Positions 16,671 to 25,405 of a stretch of DNA of 64,000 nucleotides are shown here, piece by piece. This stretch comes from Actinocorallia longicatena. GTDB lineage: Bacteria; Actinomycetota; Actinomycetes; Streptosporangiales; Streptosporangiaceae. Position 1 is the stretch's first letter; every line of letters begins with the position of its first letter. The position numbers and the translations under genes are program-made. The stretch is from assembly GCF_039534125.1 (NCBI RefSeq), contig NZ_BAAAUV010000009.1, positions 124,001-188,000 on the forward strand. Direction: 5' to 3'. Under the pieces are notes generated by a model. The model had not been told where the DNA came from and searched no databases. It saw only the letters and a list, made by a program, of their open reading frames with translations.

Positions 16671-17566
16671 GGCAGCAGCTCCAGGCCGGTCTTGATGACG
16701 CGCTCCAGCTCCGCGAGATGGGCGGCGGCCGGTTCGACCAGCGGCGCCCGCACCGGCCCCACGTCGAGGCCGCGGAGCCGGACGGCCGCCTTGACCAGGG
16801 AGACCGCATAGCCGGGGACGGTGCAGCGCAGCTCCGACAGCGGGCTGTAGAAGCCGTCCAGGAGCCGTCCGGCGAGGGGGTCGCCGTCCGCCAGGGCGCG
16901 GGCGAAGGCGGCGGCCAGCTCGGGCACGAAGCAGAACGCGGCCGAGGAGTAGAGCTCCACTCCGAGCCCCCGGTAGGCGGGCTGGGTGAGCTCGGCGGTC
17001 GGCAGGCCGTTGAAGAAGGTGAAGTCCGTGCCTGCCTCCCGCCGGACCGCGTGGACGATCCGCGCCATCCGGTCGATGTCCCCCGATCCGTCCTTGATGC
17101 CCGTGACCCCGGGGATCCGGGCCAGCGCCACGGCCTGCGCCGGGTCGAGCACGACCCCGCCGCGCTGGTAGACGATCATGGGCAGGCCGGAGGCGGAGCC
17201 GAGCGCGGCCACGTAGTCCAGCAGGCCCCGGGGCGGGCCCTCGGCCAGGTAGGGCGGCATGACGAGCAGCCCGTCGGCGCCGAGCTCCGCGGCCGCCGCG
17301 GCCTGGCGGAGCGCGGTGCCGAACGGCCCGCCCGCCCCCGCGACCACCGGGACGGCTCCGTCCGCGGCCTCGACGGCCACCTCGACGACGGCCGCGTGCT
17401 CCGCCTCGGTGAGGGCGGCGAACTCGCCCGTCCCGCAGGCGGCGAACACCCCGCCGGGACCGTGGGCGAGGCCCCGGCGCAGATGCTCGGCCAGGACCGC
17501 GGTGTCGATCGAGCCGCGGGCGTCGAAGGGGGTGACGGGGAAGAACAGGACTCCGGAAAGGTGCAC
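16667..17566 (-). CDS. 5-dehydro-4-deoxyglucarate dehydratase-like DHDPS-family enzyme
   Basis: The 299-residue protein is a dihydrodipicolinate synthase-family (beta/alpha)8 barrel. It has C-G-T-G-E-F near 44-49, Tyr133 in I-V-Y-Q-R-G-G and the Schiff-base lysine Lys158 in G-I-K-D-G-S-G-D. The C-G-T-G-E-F and I-K-D-G signatures are those of KdgD, which turns 5-keto-4-deoxyglucarate into 2-oxoglutarate semialdehyde with loss of water and CO2. That fits as the last local step of oxidative uronate breakdown. Other DHDPS-family aldolases remain possible. GTG 17566 lies one base after the preceding gene's stop. Confidence 0.82.
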   Translation of the reverse strand: MHLSGVLFFPVTPFDARGSIDTAVLAEHLRRGLAHGPGGVFAACGTGEFAALTEAEHAAVVEVAVEAADGAVPVVAGAGGPFGTALRQAAAAAELGADGLLVMPPYLAEGPPRGLLDYVAALGSASGLPMIVYQRGGVVLDPAQAVALARIPGVTGIKDGSGDIDRMARIVHAVRREAGTDFTFFNGLPTAELTQPAYRGLGVELYSSAAFCFVPELAAAFARALADGDPLAGRLLDGFYSPLSELRCTVPGYAVSLVKAAVRLRGLDVGPVRAPLVEPAAAHLAELERVIKTGLELLP

Positions 17567-17567
17567 G

Positions 17568-18434
17568 TCAGATCTCCAGTTCGGTGCGCCAGCCGCGCTT
17601 GGCGCGCCAGCCGAGCAGGCGTTCCGCCTTGGCGGCGGAGAAGGCGGGGGCGGTGCCGGTCAGCGCCGCGGCGAACGGCTCGGTCTCCGGGAGCAGGGTG
17701 GGCAGCAGCTCGGCGAGGGGCTCACGGGCGAGCGCGTCGGCGGCCGAGGCGAAGAAGACCTCGCCGTTCGGCAGGCCGGGCAGCGCCTCGACCAGGACGC
17801 GGACCAGCTCCCCGGCGTCGCGGGCGTCGAGGTAGTTGAACAGGCTGACGGCGCCGAGCTCCGGCCGCTCCAGGCGTTCGCGGATCGTGTGCCCGCTCTG
17901 CGTGGGCGCGCCCGCCCACTCCTCGGGGGCGACCACGAAGCAGGGCCGGAACGCCGCGAACGCGACCCGGTCCCCCGCCTGCCGGACGAACGCCTGCATG
18001 GTCTGCTCGGCGGCCAGCTTCGACAGGCTGTAGGCGTTCCACGGCCTGGCCGGATGATCCTCGTCGAGCGGCAGGTAGGAGGGGGTCCAGCCGAGCGGAG
18101 CCCCGTACCCGACGACCGTCGGGCTGGAGGCCACCACCACGCGCTCGACCCCGGTGTGCACCGCGGCCTCGCAGACGTTGAAGGCGAGCTGGGTGTTGGT
18201 CCGGTAGGTGAGGCCGTCGGTCCGGCTGAACGGGGTGGCGATGGCCGCGAGGTGCACGACCGCCGCGGGCCTGAACCGCGCCATGACCTCGTAGGCCTCG
18301 CCGAGATCGGTCAGGTCGGCGGGGACGGTGCCGCCCCGCGCGTCGATCCCGATCACGTCGTGGCCCGACGCCTCCAGCTCGGCGACCACGCTGCGGCCCA
18401 GGCGTCCCTCGCTCCCGGTGACCAGGGTCCTCAT
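17568..18434 (-). CDS. NAD-dependent epimerase/dehydratase family protein, candidate uronate dehydrogenase
   Basis: The 288-residue short-chain dehydrogenase has the extended-family dinucleotide loop G-S-E-G-R-L-G at 7-13 and the catalytic Y-S-L-S-K motif with an upstream Ser in V-V-A-S-S-P-T. In an operon with a KdgD homolog, an acid sugar dehydratase and a pectinase, oxidation of galacturonate to galactarolactone is the most useful guess, but sequence motifs alone do not separate this from a sugar epimerase. ATG 18434 overlaps the permease stop in ATGA. Confidence 0.75.
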   Translation of the reverse strand: MRTLVTGSEGRLGRSVVAELEASGHDVIGIDARGGTVPADLTDLGEAYEVMARFRPAAVVHLAAIATPFSRTDGLTYRTNTQLAFNVCEAAVHTGVERVVVASSPTVVGYGAPLGWTPSYLPLDEDHPARPWNAYSLSKLAAEQTMQAFVRQAGDRVAFAAFRPCFVVAPEEWAGAPTQSGHTIRERLERPELGAVSLFNYLDARDAGELVRVLVEALPGLPNGEVFFASAADALAREPLAELLPTLLPETEPFAAALTGTAPAFSAAKAERLLGWRAKRGWRTELEI

Positions 18435-19300
18435 CCCTTCACCGCCCCGGCCGACATGCCCTGGACCAGGTACTTCTGGATGACCGCGAACACCGCGACG
18501 ACCGGCAGCGCCGCGATGACGCCGCCCGCGGCCAGGGCGCCGAAGTCCGCGCTGTACTCCCCGATCGTGTAGCTGAGGCCCACCGGGACCGTGTACTTGT
18601 CCTGCGAGCTCAGGAACATCAGCGCGAACAGGAAGTTGTTCCAGCTGTGGATGAAGGCGAAGGAGCCGACGGCGACCAGGCCCGGCCGCAGCAGCGGCAG
18701 CACCACCAGCAGGAAGCCGCGCAGCCGGGAGCAGCCGTCGATCCAGGCGGCCTCCTCCAGCTCCACAGGGACGTTCCTGATGAACCCGCTGAGCAGGATC
18801 AGCGACAGCGGAAGCTGGAAGACCGTCTCGGCGAGGATCAGGCTCCACAGGCTGTCGACCAGCTCCAGGGTGCGGAAGACCTGGAACAGCGGGATCAGCA
18901 TCATCGCGCCGGGGATGAACTGGGTGCAGAGCATCGCGACCATGAACAGCCGCCGGCCGCGGAAGTCGTAGCGGGCCAGGGCGTATCCCCCGGTCAGCGC
19001 CACCACCGTGGTGAAGACCAGTGAGGCGGCGCCGACCTTCAGGCTGTTGACGAAGAAGGTCTGGAAGCCCAGGTCCGTCCAGACCTTGGTGACGTGCTCG
19101 GTGGTCAGCGGCCACGGCACGATCCCGGTCTCGCCGGCGGGCCGGAAGGCGTACAGGAGCATCCAGTAGAACGGGACCAGGGTGAAGGCCAGGTAGAGGC
19201 CGAGCGGCGCCCAGATCTCCCAGCGGGGCCGTCGCCTGGTCCGCTTCGGCGTCCTGGGCGCCTGGGTGCGGACCCCCGGGCGGGTGGTCGTGAGCGTCAT
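18431..19300 (-). CDS. Carbohydrate ABC permease, MalG type
   Basis: The 289-residue protein has a basic N-terminus (about 30 residues, rich in Arg/Thr/Pro), six predicted transmembrane helices, and the ATPase-docking EAA loop E-E-A-A-W-I-D-G-C near 195-203. It ends in G-A-V-K-G like other MalG-type subunits. It pairs with the permease encoded just upstream through an ATGA overlap, and with the binding protein at 12485-13792. The ATPase must come from elsewhere. Confidence 0.9.
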   Translation of the reverse strand: MTLTTTRPGVRTQAPRTPKRTRRRPRWEIWAPLGLYLAFTLVPFYWMLLYAFRPAGETGIVPWPLTTEHVTKVWTDLGFQTFFVNSLKVGAASLVFTTVVALTGGYALARYDFRGRRLFMVAMLCTQFIPGAMMLIPLFQVFRTLELVDSLWSLILAETVFQLPLSLILLSGFIRNVPVELEEAAWIDGCSRLRGFLLVVLPLLRPGLVAVGSFAFIHSWNNFLFALMFLSSQDKYTVPVGLSYTIGEYSADFGALAAGGVIAALPVVAVFAVIQKYLVQGMSAGAVKG

Positions 19301-20181
19301 GCGCGGTCACCGCCGAACTTGCTGAGCCGCAGATAGGCCAGGGAGAAGAACAGGAGGATCAGGAACCCGACGGTGGTCAGCGCCGAGCCGTAGCCGAACT
19401 CGTGCGCGACGGCCGCCTTGTGCGCCACGTAGAGCGGCAGCGTCGTGGTCTGGTCGGCGGGGCCGCCGCCCGTCAGGGTGTAGAGCAGGTCGACGTTGTT
19501 GAACTCCCACACCGCGCGCAGCAGCGTCGACAGCACGATCGCGTCGCGCAGGTGCGGGAGGGTGATGTGCCGGAAGCGCTGCCAGCGGGTCGCCCCGTCG
19601 ACGTTCGCCGCCTCGTACAGCTCCTTGGAGCAGGACTGGAGATCGGCCAGCAGCATGATCGCGAAGAAGGGGACGCCGCGCCACAGCTCGGTCAGCACGA
19701 CCGCGCCGAAGACCGTCCCGGGGTCGGCGATCGGCGAGGTGCCGTGCGCGCCGATCCCGAACTCGGCCAGGTAGCGCGTCACCCCGGTGGTGGGGCTGTA
19801 GAGCAGGATCCAGATTCCGGTGGTCAGCACGCCGGACACCGCCCAGGGCGAGAAGACCGCGGCCCTGGCCATCGCGCGTCCGGCGAAGGTCTCGTTGACG
19901 ATCAGCGCGAGGCCGAGCCCCAGCAGGAGCTGGAGGGAGACGGTCGCCGCGACCCACTTCGCGCTGAAGCCCAGCGACTGCCAGAAGAGGTGGTCGTGCA
20001 GGAGGCGCTCGAAGTTGCCCAGCCCGGCGAAGCCGTTGTCCCAGGGCTGCGTCACGTTGTAGTTCTGCAGGCTGTAGTACAGGACGCTGCACATCGGGTA
20101 CACGAGGAACCCGAGCATCAGCAGGACAGCGGGGGCGATCAGGAGGTAGGGGGTGCGCGGTCGGCGCACGGCCGTCGTCAT
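19297..20181 (-). CDS. Carbohydrate ABC permease, MalF/UgpA type
   Basis: The 294-residue protein has six predicted helices and the EAA loop Y-E-A-A-N-V-D-G-A-T near 200-209. It is the first gene of the pectin/uronate operon. Its upstream region carries a candidate -35 TTGACG (reverse of 20273-20278) and a LacI-type palindrome at 20231-20244 that would sit at the transcription start, which implies tight repression by the divergent LacI protein. Confidence 0.9.
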   Translation of the reverse strand: MTTAVRRPRTPYLLIAPAVLLMLGFLVYPMCSVLYYSLQNYNVTQPWDNGFAGLGNFERLLHDHLFWQSLGFSAKWVAATVSLQLLLGLGLALIVNETFAGRAMARAAVFSPWAVSGVLTTGIWILLYSPTTGVTRYLAEFGIGAHGTSPIADPGTVFGAVVLTELWRGVPFFAIMLLADLQSCSKELYEAANVDGATRWQRFRHITLPHLRDAIVLSTLLRAVWEFNNVDLLYTLTGGGPADQTTTLPLYVAHKAAVAHEFGYGSALTTVGFLILLFFSLAYLRLSKFGGDRA

Positions 20182-20230
20182 GGGGTTCTCAACTCCTCTC
20201 GGGGGGAGGGGCTCGTGTGGCGGTCGTCAC

Positions 20231-20244
20231 TGCAACCGGTTGCA
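20231..20244. promoter_or_regulatory. LacI-family operator in front of the pectin/uronate operon
   Basis: TGCAACCGGTTGCA is a perfect 14-base palindrome of the LacI/GalR type. It lies just downstream of the inferred minus-strand promoter (TTGACG at 20278-20273, an 18-base spacer, then CATGTT), so bound repressor would block the operon. Confidence 0.8.
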
Positions 20245-20320
20245 CTGAAACATGGACGAAACCCCACCGGGCCGTCAAGGGGGTGGCTACAGTTATCTGC
20301 GTTTGCCCAGGAAATTGGCA

Positions 20321-20349
20321 TTGACGCGACAGCAACCGTTTGCAAGATT
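20321..20349 (+). promoter_or_regulatory. lacI promoter with overlapping half-conserved operator
   Basis: TTGACG at 20321-20326 is a likely -35 and AAGATT at 20344-20349 a likely -10, with a 17-base spacer. The spacer contains GCAACCGTTTGC (20332-20343), a degenerate copy of the operator at 20231-20244, about 100 bases apart centre to centre. This suggests autoregulation and possibly DNA looping. Confidence 0.6.
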
Positions 20350-20381
20350 GTCTCCAGCAAGCTTCGAGAAAGGACGGCAGG

Positions 20382-21386
20382 GTGGCCGTAACGATCCGCG
20401 ACGTGGCCCGGACGGCGGGCGTCCACGTCTCGACGGTGTCGCGCACGTTCTCCGCGCCGCACCTGGTCAACCCCGAGACCCGCGTCCGGGTCCTCGCGGT
20501 GGCCGAGGAGCTCGGCTACCGGCCCAACCGGGCGGCGCGGGCGCTGACGACCGGCCGGACCGGCAACCTCGGGCTGATCGTCGCCGACATCGCCAACCCG
20601 TTCTTCCCGCCGCTGATCAAGTCGGCCCAGGCCCACGCCCGCGAGCGCGACTACCACGTGTTCGTCGCCGACACCGACGAGGACCCGCGGGTGGAGGAGG
20701 AGCTGATCCGCACCTTCGCCAAGCAGGTCGACGGGCTGCTCCTGTGCAGCCCGCGGCTGTCCGGTCGGGCGATCGACCGGCTGAACGTCGAGATCCCGTT
20801 CGTCGTGGTGAACCGCCAGGTCAAGGGGTTGTCGACGGTCCTCATGGACGTCGCGCAGGGGGCGCGGTCGGCCGTCGAGCATCTGCTGCGGCTCGGCCAC
20901 CGGAGAATCGCCCTGCTCGCGGGCCCCTCCTCGTCGTGGAACAGCTCGGCCATAGAGGAGGCCGCCGCCTCCGCCGCCCTGGCCGGGGGCGCCGAGCTCG
21001 CCGTGCTCGGCCCGAACCCGCCGACCGAGCAGGGCGGGGAGCTCGCCGCCGCCGAGGTGCTGCGATCCGGTGCCACGGGCGTCCTCGCCTACAACGACCT
21101 GATCGCCATCGGCCTCATCGAGGCCCTCGACGAGCTGGGCGTCGCGGTCCCCGGGCAGCTCAGCGTGGTCGGCTTCGACGACATCATGCCCGCCCGGGTG
21201 ATCAGCCCGAAGCTCACGACCGTGGCCATGCCGACGGTCGCCGCGGGACGGGCCGCCGTGGACGCGCTGCTCCGCCTGGTCGAGTCCCCCGCCACCGGCA
21301 CGACCAGGACCACCCTGGACACCTCGCTGGTCGTGCGGGCCTCGACCGCGGCCGCCCCCTCACCCGCGGTCGCGCGCCCGCGCTGA
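20382..21386 (+). CDS. LacI-family transcriptional regulator of the pectin/uronate operon
   Basis: The 334-residue protein opens with the LacI helix-turn-helix (I-R-D-V-A-R-T-A-G-V and V-S-T-V-S-R-T-F-S) and the hinge A-A-R-A-L, then the periplasmic-binding-protein-like effector domain ending in G-F-D-D and A-M-P-T. GTG 20382 with AGGACGG upstream is chosen because the in-frame TTG at 20340 lies inside the operator/promoter. It is divergent from the transport and uronate genes and has its own operator copy. The inducer is probably a uronate or oligouronide; that is inference. Confidence 0.92.
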   Translation: MAVTIRDVARTAGVHVSTVSRTFSAPHLVNPETRVRVLAVAEELGYRPNRAARALTTGRTGNLGLIVADIANPFFPPLIKSAQAHARERDYHVFVADTDEDPRVEEELIRTFAKQVDGLLLCSPRLSGRAIDRLNVEIPFVVVNRQVKGLSTVLMDVAQGARSAVEHLLRLGHRRIALLAGPSSSWNSSAIEEAAASAALAGGAELAVLGPNPPTEQGGELAAAEVLRSGATGVLAYNDLIAIGLIEALDELGVAVPGQLSVVGFDDIMPARVISPKLTTVAMPTVAAGRAAVDALLRLVESPATGTTRTTLDTSLVVRASTAAAPSPAVARPR

Positions 21387-21396
21387 CCCCGCCGGC

Positions 21397-22197
21397 TCAG
21401 TAGCCGGGGAAGACCCGGCGCAGGACGTCCAGGTCGGCGGTGCCCGTCGCGGTGGCCTCCGCCGGGGTGTGCTCCGGGGAGAGCCGGCCCGCGACCAGGC
21501 GCAGCCAGGCCTCGGCGGGCAGGGCGAGGGCGCCCTGGGACTTCTCCGGGGCCTCGAACTCGACGCCGACCGGCTCCTCCAGGCGCAGCGTGAACACCTC
21601 GGCCGGGGCGGTCGTGGTGACCTCGACGGTCGAGTGCGCGCCGTCCAGGGCCTCCGGCTTGCTGATCCAGCCGAGCAGGGCGGTGTCGTGCAGGAGCGGC
21701 GGGACGGCCTCCGGAGCCAGCGTCGCGGCGGGGTCGAGGGCGGCGCGGACGTCCCAGGCGTGCAGGGCGAACTCGCTCAGCCGCATCCGGCCCGCCGTGG
21801 CGACGTCGACCGGCGCGGGCAGGAAGCCCAGGTCGACCCGGAGCTCCTCGCGCCGCCCGGCGTCCAGGGACTCCAGAAGCTCGACCAGGATCCGGTTCGA
21901 CTCCACGAAGGAGTCCGCGCGCTCGCGCGGCGACCTGGCGTTCCACCGGTCCCAGATGGCCTCGTTGGACTCGCGGTCCGGGTCCGGGCCCCCCAGAGCC
22001 TCCCTGAACGTGCCCCGCATGATCTCGGCGCCACTGCCGAGATGGCTGAGCACCTGGGAGATGTCCCATTCCGACGCGGCCGAGGGCCGGGTCAGATCGG
22101 CGTCGCCGAACCCGGCGACCAGCGTTACCAGGCCGTCGTGGCCGGTGCGAAGTGCGGCGATGATCGTGTCGGCGCTGGTGGTGTCGGCGCTGCTCAT
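21397..22197 (-). CDS. Maleylpyruvate isomerase-type mycothiol-dependent (DinB-fold) protein
   Basis: The 266-residue protein has the four-helix DinB-like N-terminal domain with a metal-binding histidine in S-E-W-D-I-S-Q-V-L-S-H-L near 42-53 and H-A-W-D-V-R around 147-152, followed by a C-terminal MDMPI-type domain. Members are widespread in mycothiol-producing actinomycetes, and few have known reactions. It has no clear link to the sugar genes on either side. ATG 22197 is preceded by GGGGAGAC. Confidence 0.82.
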   Translation of the reverse strand: MSSADTTSADTIIAALRTGHDGLVTLVAGFGDADLTRPSAASEWDISQVLSHLGSGAEIMRGTFREALGGPDPDRESNEAIWDRWNARSPRERADSFVESNRILVELLESLDAGRREELRVDLGFLPAPVDVATAGRMRLSEFALHAWDVRAALDPAATLAPEAVPPLLHDTALLGWISKPEALDGAHSTVEVTTTAPAEVFTLRLEEPVGVEFEAPEKSQGALALPAEAWLRLVAGRLSPEHTPAEATATGTADLDVLRRVFPGY

Positions 22198-22268
22198 GGG
22201 CGTCTCCCCTGCTCGGCTGAAGGATGGTGCGGGGCCCTGCCCGGTCCATTCTGGTCCTTCCCGCGAGG

Positions 22269-22299
22269 GCCCGCCCCCTCGCCGGGCGAGGGGGCGGGC
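22269..22299 (-). terminator. Strong hairpin after the GH3 gene
   Basis: GCCCGCCCCCTCGC (22269-22282) pairs perfectly with GCGAGGGGGCGGGC (22286-22299) around a 3-base loop. It lies 11 bases past the GH3 stop on the minus strand and upstream of the DinB-like gene. Confidence 0.7.
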
Positions 22300-22309
22300 G
22301 AGGAGACCG

Positions 22310-25285
22310 CTACTTGATCGAGAACGTGCTGATCTTGAAGTCGCCGGTGAACGTCAGGTAGACGTCATGGCGGCCGGTGGCACCGGTGACGGGCGCCGTG
22401 ACGTCCTGGTAGGCGTAGACGCCGCCGGTGTCCGGGACCGCGACGGTGGCGACGACCGGGCCGTCCGGGGCGTCGAGGCGGACCTTGATCTCACCGGTGC
22501 CGGTCGAGGCGACCTTCGCGGTGAAGACCGTCCCGGCCAGGGCGGCGTCGGCGTACTTCAGCAGGCTCGTGCCGCCCACGCCCACCGCGTCGCCCTCGAG
22601 GAGGGTCTCGGGGAGCAGCCTGACGGCCTCGTAGTCGTCGAAGTCGATCGCCCGGGTGGCGGTGGCGAGGTTCCGGGCCGGGATCGTCTCGCCCTGGACC
22701 GCGACGGTCCCGGTGGCGCGGATGTCGCCGGAGGAGGACCCGGCCATCAGGTCCTGAACCGACCTCTCGACGACCCAGCGGCCCCTGGTGACGTCCCAGT
22801 GGGCGAAGTCGGAGGCCTTCACCCGCAGGTTCACCACCCGGGTCCGGCCCGGCTTGAGACTGATCTTCTCGAAGTCCCGCAGCTCCTTGACGGGCCGCGC
22901 GTCGCGCGAGGTCCGCTGGTGGCTGTAGAGCTGGACGACCTCGGAGCCCTCACGCGTCCCGGTGTTGGTGACCGGGACGCTGACGTGGACGGTCCCCTTC
23001 GTGCCGATCTCCGAGGCGTCGACGGTCATCCGGCCGTAGGAGAAGGAGGTGTAGGACAGCCCGTACCCGAACGGGAAGAGCGGCTCGCCCCGGTAGTACA
23101 GGTAGGTCCGGCCGGACTTGATGATGTCGTAGTCCATGATGTCCGGCAGATCGGCGGCGTCGCGGTACCAGGTCTGCGCCAGCCGCCCGGACGGGTCGAC
23201 GGAGCCGAACAGCACGTCGGCGAGGGCGTTGCCGGTCTCGGCGCCGCCGTGCGTGGTCCACAGCAGCGCGGGCACCTCGTCGCGCAGCGACCCGGCCGCG
23301 GTCGGGTAGCTGTTCTCCAGGACGACGACCGTGTGCGGGTTCGCCGCCTTCACGGCCTTCACCAGCGCCACCTGCGACGCCGGCAGCTCCAGGTCCTTGC
23401 GGTCGTGGTCCTCGCGCCCGTTGATGAACGGGTTCGACCCGATGACGACCACGGCGGTCCCGGCGGACTTGGCGGCGGCGACGGCCTCGTCCACCCCGCT
23501 GCGCACCAGGTCCCTGCCGAACCTCGACGCGGCGTCCTTCGTCGTCAGCGAGAGCGACCCGTCGGCGGCGGTCCGCACGTAGACGTTGGGTCCCCACCAG
23601 GACTCCTCGGTCTCGTACCCGGAGTACCGCAGCAGGTAGGAGCCGTCGTCCTGCCGCTCCAGCCCGAACTGCTCCTGGACGTACCAGCCGTTCGGCTGCT
23701 CCGCGGTGTTCTGGATCGGCTGCCAGGACGTGTTCCCCGTCAGGTACCTGCCGTTGGAGACCGCCTTGAGGGTGAGCACACCCCCGCCCCAGTCGACGGT
23801 GTCGAACTGCTGCTCGGTTCCCGCGGTGAGCCCGTCGGCCTTGACCGCTCCGCCCACGGCGGGGGCGGTCAGGTAGCGGCCGGTGGCGAGGTCCTTCAGC
23901 GCGATCCGGTCGGCGCCGTCGGCTCCCGCGACCGAGCCGGCCCGCGCCTTGATCCCGGCCAGCGGGGTGACGCCGTAGGGCAGGTTCCCGCCGTACCAGT
24001 CGGTGTAGAGGGTGTCGGCGAGCGGGCCGACGACCGCGACCTTCGAGGTGGGCGAGGCCTTCAGGGGAAGGGCGCCGCCGGAGTTCTTCAGCAGGACCAT
24101 CGCGTCGGCGGTGACCTCGCGGTTGAGCTTCCGGTTCGCCGCGGAGTCGATCACCGCGGGGGTGATCTTCGCGTACGGGCCGCCGTCGGGGTCGAAGTCG
24201 CCGAGCCGGGTGCGCACGGACAGGATGTGCCCGGCCGCGGTGTCGACGTCACCCTCGGCGAGCAGCCCCCGGGTCAGCGCCTCCTTGATCCAGCCGACGA
24301 CGTTGGCGTTCTTGTTGTCGTCCACGGTGAAGCTGTCGACGCCCGCCTTGATCATCGCAGCGGCGGCCGCGGCGTAGTCGCCCGCGAAGTAGTTGTTCGA
24401 CCAGCTCTCGGCCAGCCCCTTCACGACCCCGGCGTCGCTGACGTTGAACAGTTCCCGCCCGCTCCACGGGCGCACGACCGTGTCGAGGTCGGAGTCGACG
24501 TGCGTGGGCCGCCCGTTGACCAGGTTGTAGGAGGCCATCACGCCGGTCGCGGCGTCGGCCGACAGCGCGGGCGAGAAGGCCCGCTGGTCGTACTCCCGCT
24601 CGACCCTGGGCCGCAGGTCGGAGGAGGTCGTGTCGCGCCGTCCGGTGCCGCCGGGCGAGTCGTCCTCGTTGTTGTTGGCCAGGTAGTGCTTGAGCACCGG
24701 CGCGGTCTTCAGGTGGTCGGGATCGTCGCCCTGCATGCCCTGGCCGACCGCGGTCGACAGCCGCCCGGTCAGGTAGGGGTCCTCGGAGTAGCCCTCCTCG
24801 TTGCGGCCCCACCGGGGGTCGCGCAGCAGGTTGACGACCGGGGCCCAGAGCTGGAGGCCCCAGACGCCGGGACGGGTCGCGTTGTAGCCGCGCGCCTCGT
24901 CGCCGATGACCGAGCCGACCCGCTTGAGCAGGCCGACGTCCCAGGTGGAGGCGAGGCCGGGGGCCTGCGGGAAGACCGTCCCCGCGGCCTTGACGACCTG
25001 CCCGGACTTCGCCGGGTCGTCCTCGGTCGTCCAGGCGACGCCGTGCACGGCCTCCGTGCCGGTCTTGAACGCCTTGATCCCCAGCCTCGGGATCGCGGGC
25101 TCGTACTGGTGCAGCAGGGTGATCTTCTCGTCCAGGGTGAGCCGGGACAGCAGGTCGGCGACGCGCGTCGCGACCGGGAGCCCCGGGTTCTGGAACGCAG
25201 GAGGCGGTGCCGCGTGCGCGGCGGGGGCCAGTGCCACCGCCAGGGCGAGGGCAACGGCGGCGGTGACGGTTCTCGAACGGGACAC
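22310..25285 (-). CDS. Secreted GH3 glycoside hydrolase with internal beta-trefoil-like insert
   Basis: The 991-residue protein has a signal peptide (residues 1-26), a GH3 barrel (about 35-370) with K-H at 199-200 and the nucleophile Asp284 in N-V-S-D-A-G, and a GH3 C-terminal domain that is split by an insert at about 456-585. The insert has repeated G-R-Y-L-T and W-Y-V patterns that resemble a ricin/fascin beta-trefoil carbohydrate-binding unit. A fibronectin III-like domain (about 750-860) and a C-terminal beta-sandwich like CBM6 (about 880-991) follow. It should trim beta-glucosides or beta-xylosides outside the cell. GTG 25285 follows GGAGG; an operator palindrome lies 17 bases upstream. 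Confidence 0.9.
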   Translation of the reverse strand: MSRSRTVTAAVALALAVALAPAAHAAPPPAFQNPGLPVATRVADLLSRLTLDEKITLLHQYEPAIPRLGIKAFKTGTEAVHGVAWTTEDDPAKSGQVVKAAGTVFPQAPGLASTWDVGLLKRVGSVIGDEARGYNATRPGVWGLQLWAPVVNLLRDPRWGRNEEGYSEDPYLTGRLSTAVGQGMQGDDPDHLKTAPVLKHYLANNNEDDSPGGTGRRDTTSSDLRPRVEREYDQRAFSPALSADAATGVMASYNLVNGRPTHVDSDLDTVVRPWSGRELFNVSDAGVVKGLAESWSNNYFAGDYAAAAAAMIKAGVDSFTVDDNKNANVVGWIKEALTRGLLAEGDVDTAAGHILSVRTRLGDFDPDGGPYAKITPAVIDSAANRKLNREVTADAMVLLKNSGGALPLKASPTSKVAVVGPLADTLYTDWYGGNLPYGVTPLAGIKARAGSVAGADGADRIALKDLATGRYLTAPAVGGAVKADGLTAGTEQQFDTVDWGGGVLTLKAVSNGRYLTGNTSWQPIQNTAEQPNGWYVQEQFGLERQDDGSYLLRYSGYETEESWWGPNVYVRTAADGSLSLTTKDAASRFGRDLVRSGVDEAVAAAKSAGTAVVVIGSNPFINGREDHDRKDLELPASQVALVKAVKAANPHTVVVLENSYPTAAGSLRDEVPALLWTTHGGAETGNALADVLFGSVDPSGRLAQTWYRDAADLPDIMDYDIIKSGRTYLYYRGEPLFPFGYGLSYTSFSYGRMTVDASEIGTKGTVHVSVPVTNTGTREGSEVVQLYSHQRTSRDARPVKELRDFEKISLKPGRTRVVNLRVKASDFAHWDVTRGRWVVERSVQDLMAGSSSGDIRATGTVAVQGETIPARNLATATRAIDFDDYEAVRLLPETLLEGDAVGVGGTSLLKYADAALAGTVFTAKVASTGTGEIKVRLDAPDGPVVATVAVPDTGGVYAYQDVTAPVTGATGRHDVYLTFTGDFKISTFSIK

Positions 25286-25301
25286 TCAACGACCTCCAGT
25301 C

Positions 25302-25317
25302 GTCGAAGCGCTTCGAC
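25302..25317. promoter_or_regulatory. LacI-type operator upstream of GH3
   Basis: GTCGAAGCGCTTCGAC is a perfect 16-base palindrome. The same 14-base core TCGAAGCGCTTCGA occurs twice more at 32809-32837, upstream of the ABC binding protein, so the GH3 gene and the transporter operon are probably one regulon controlled by the LacI protein at 25406-26416. Confidence 0.85.
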
Positions 25318-25405
25318 CAGCGAAGCGCCGGGGGGGTGGTGTTCACCGTGAGGCGGGAGGAGATCCTCGCGGACCGGCCGGCCGCGGGTCAGGGGCGTTC
25401 CGGGG

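Noticed and set aside
20340..20381. Upstream TTG start for the uronate-operon LacI gene
   Set aside because: The codon lies within the operator and -10 region, and the helix-turn-helix begins directly after GTG 20382, which has a ribosome site.
21440..25351. 1303-codon plus-strand open frame
   Set aside because: It runs antisense to the DinB-like and GH3 genes, has no domain motif and reads low-complexity Arg/Gly/Val sequence.
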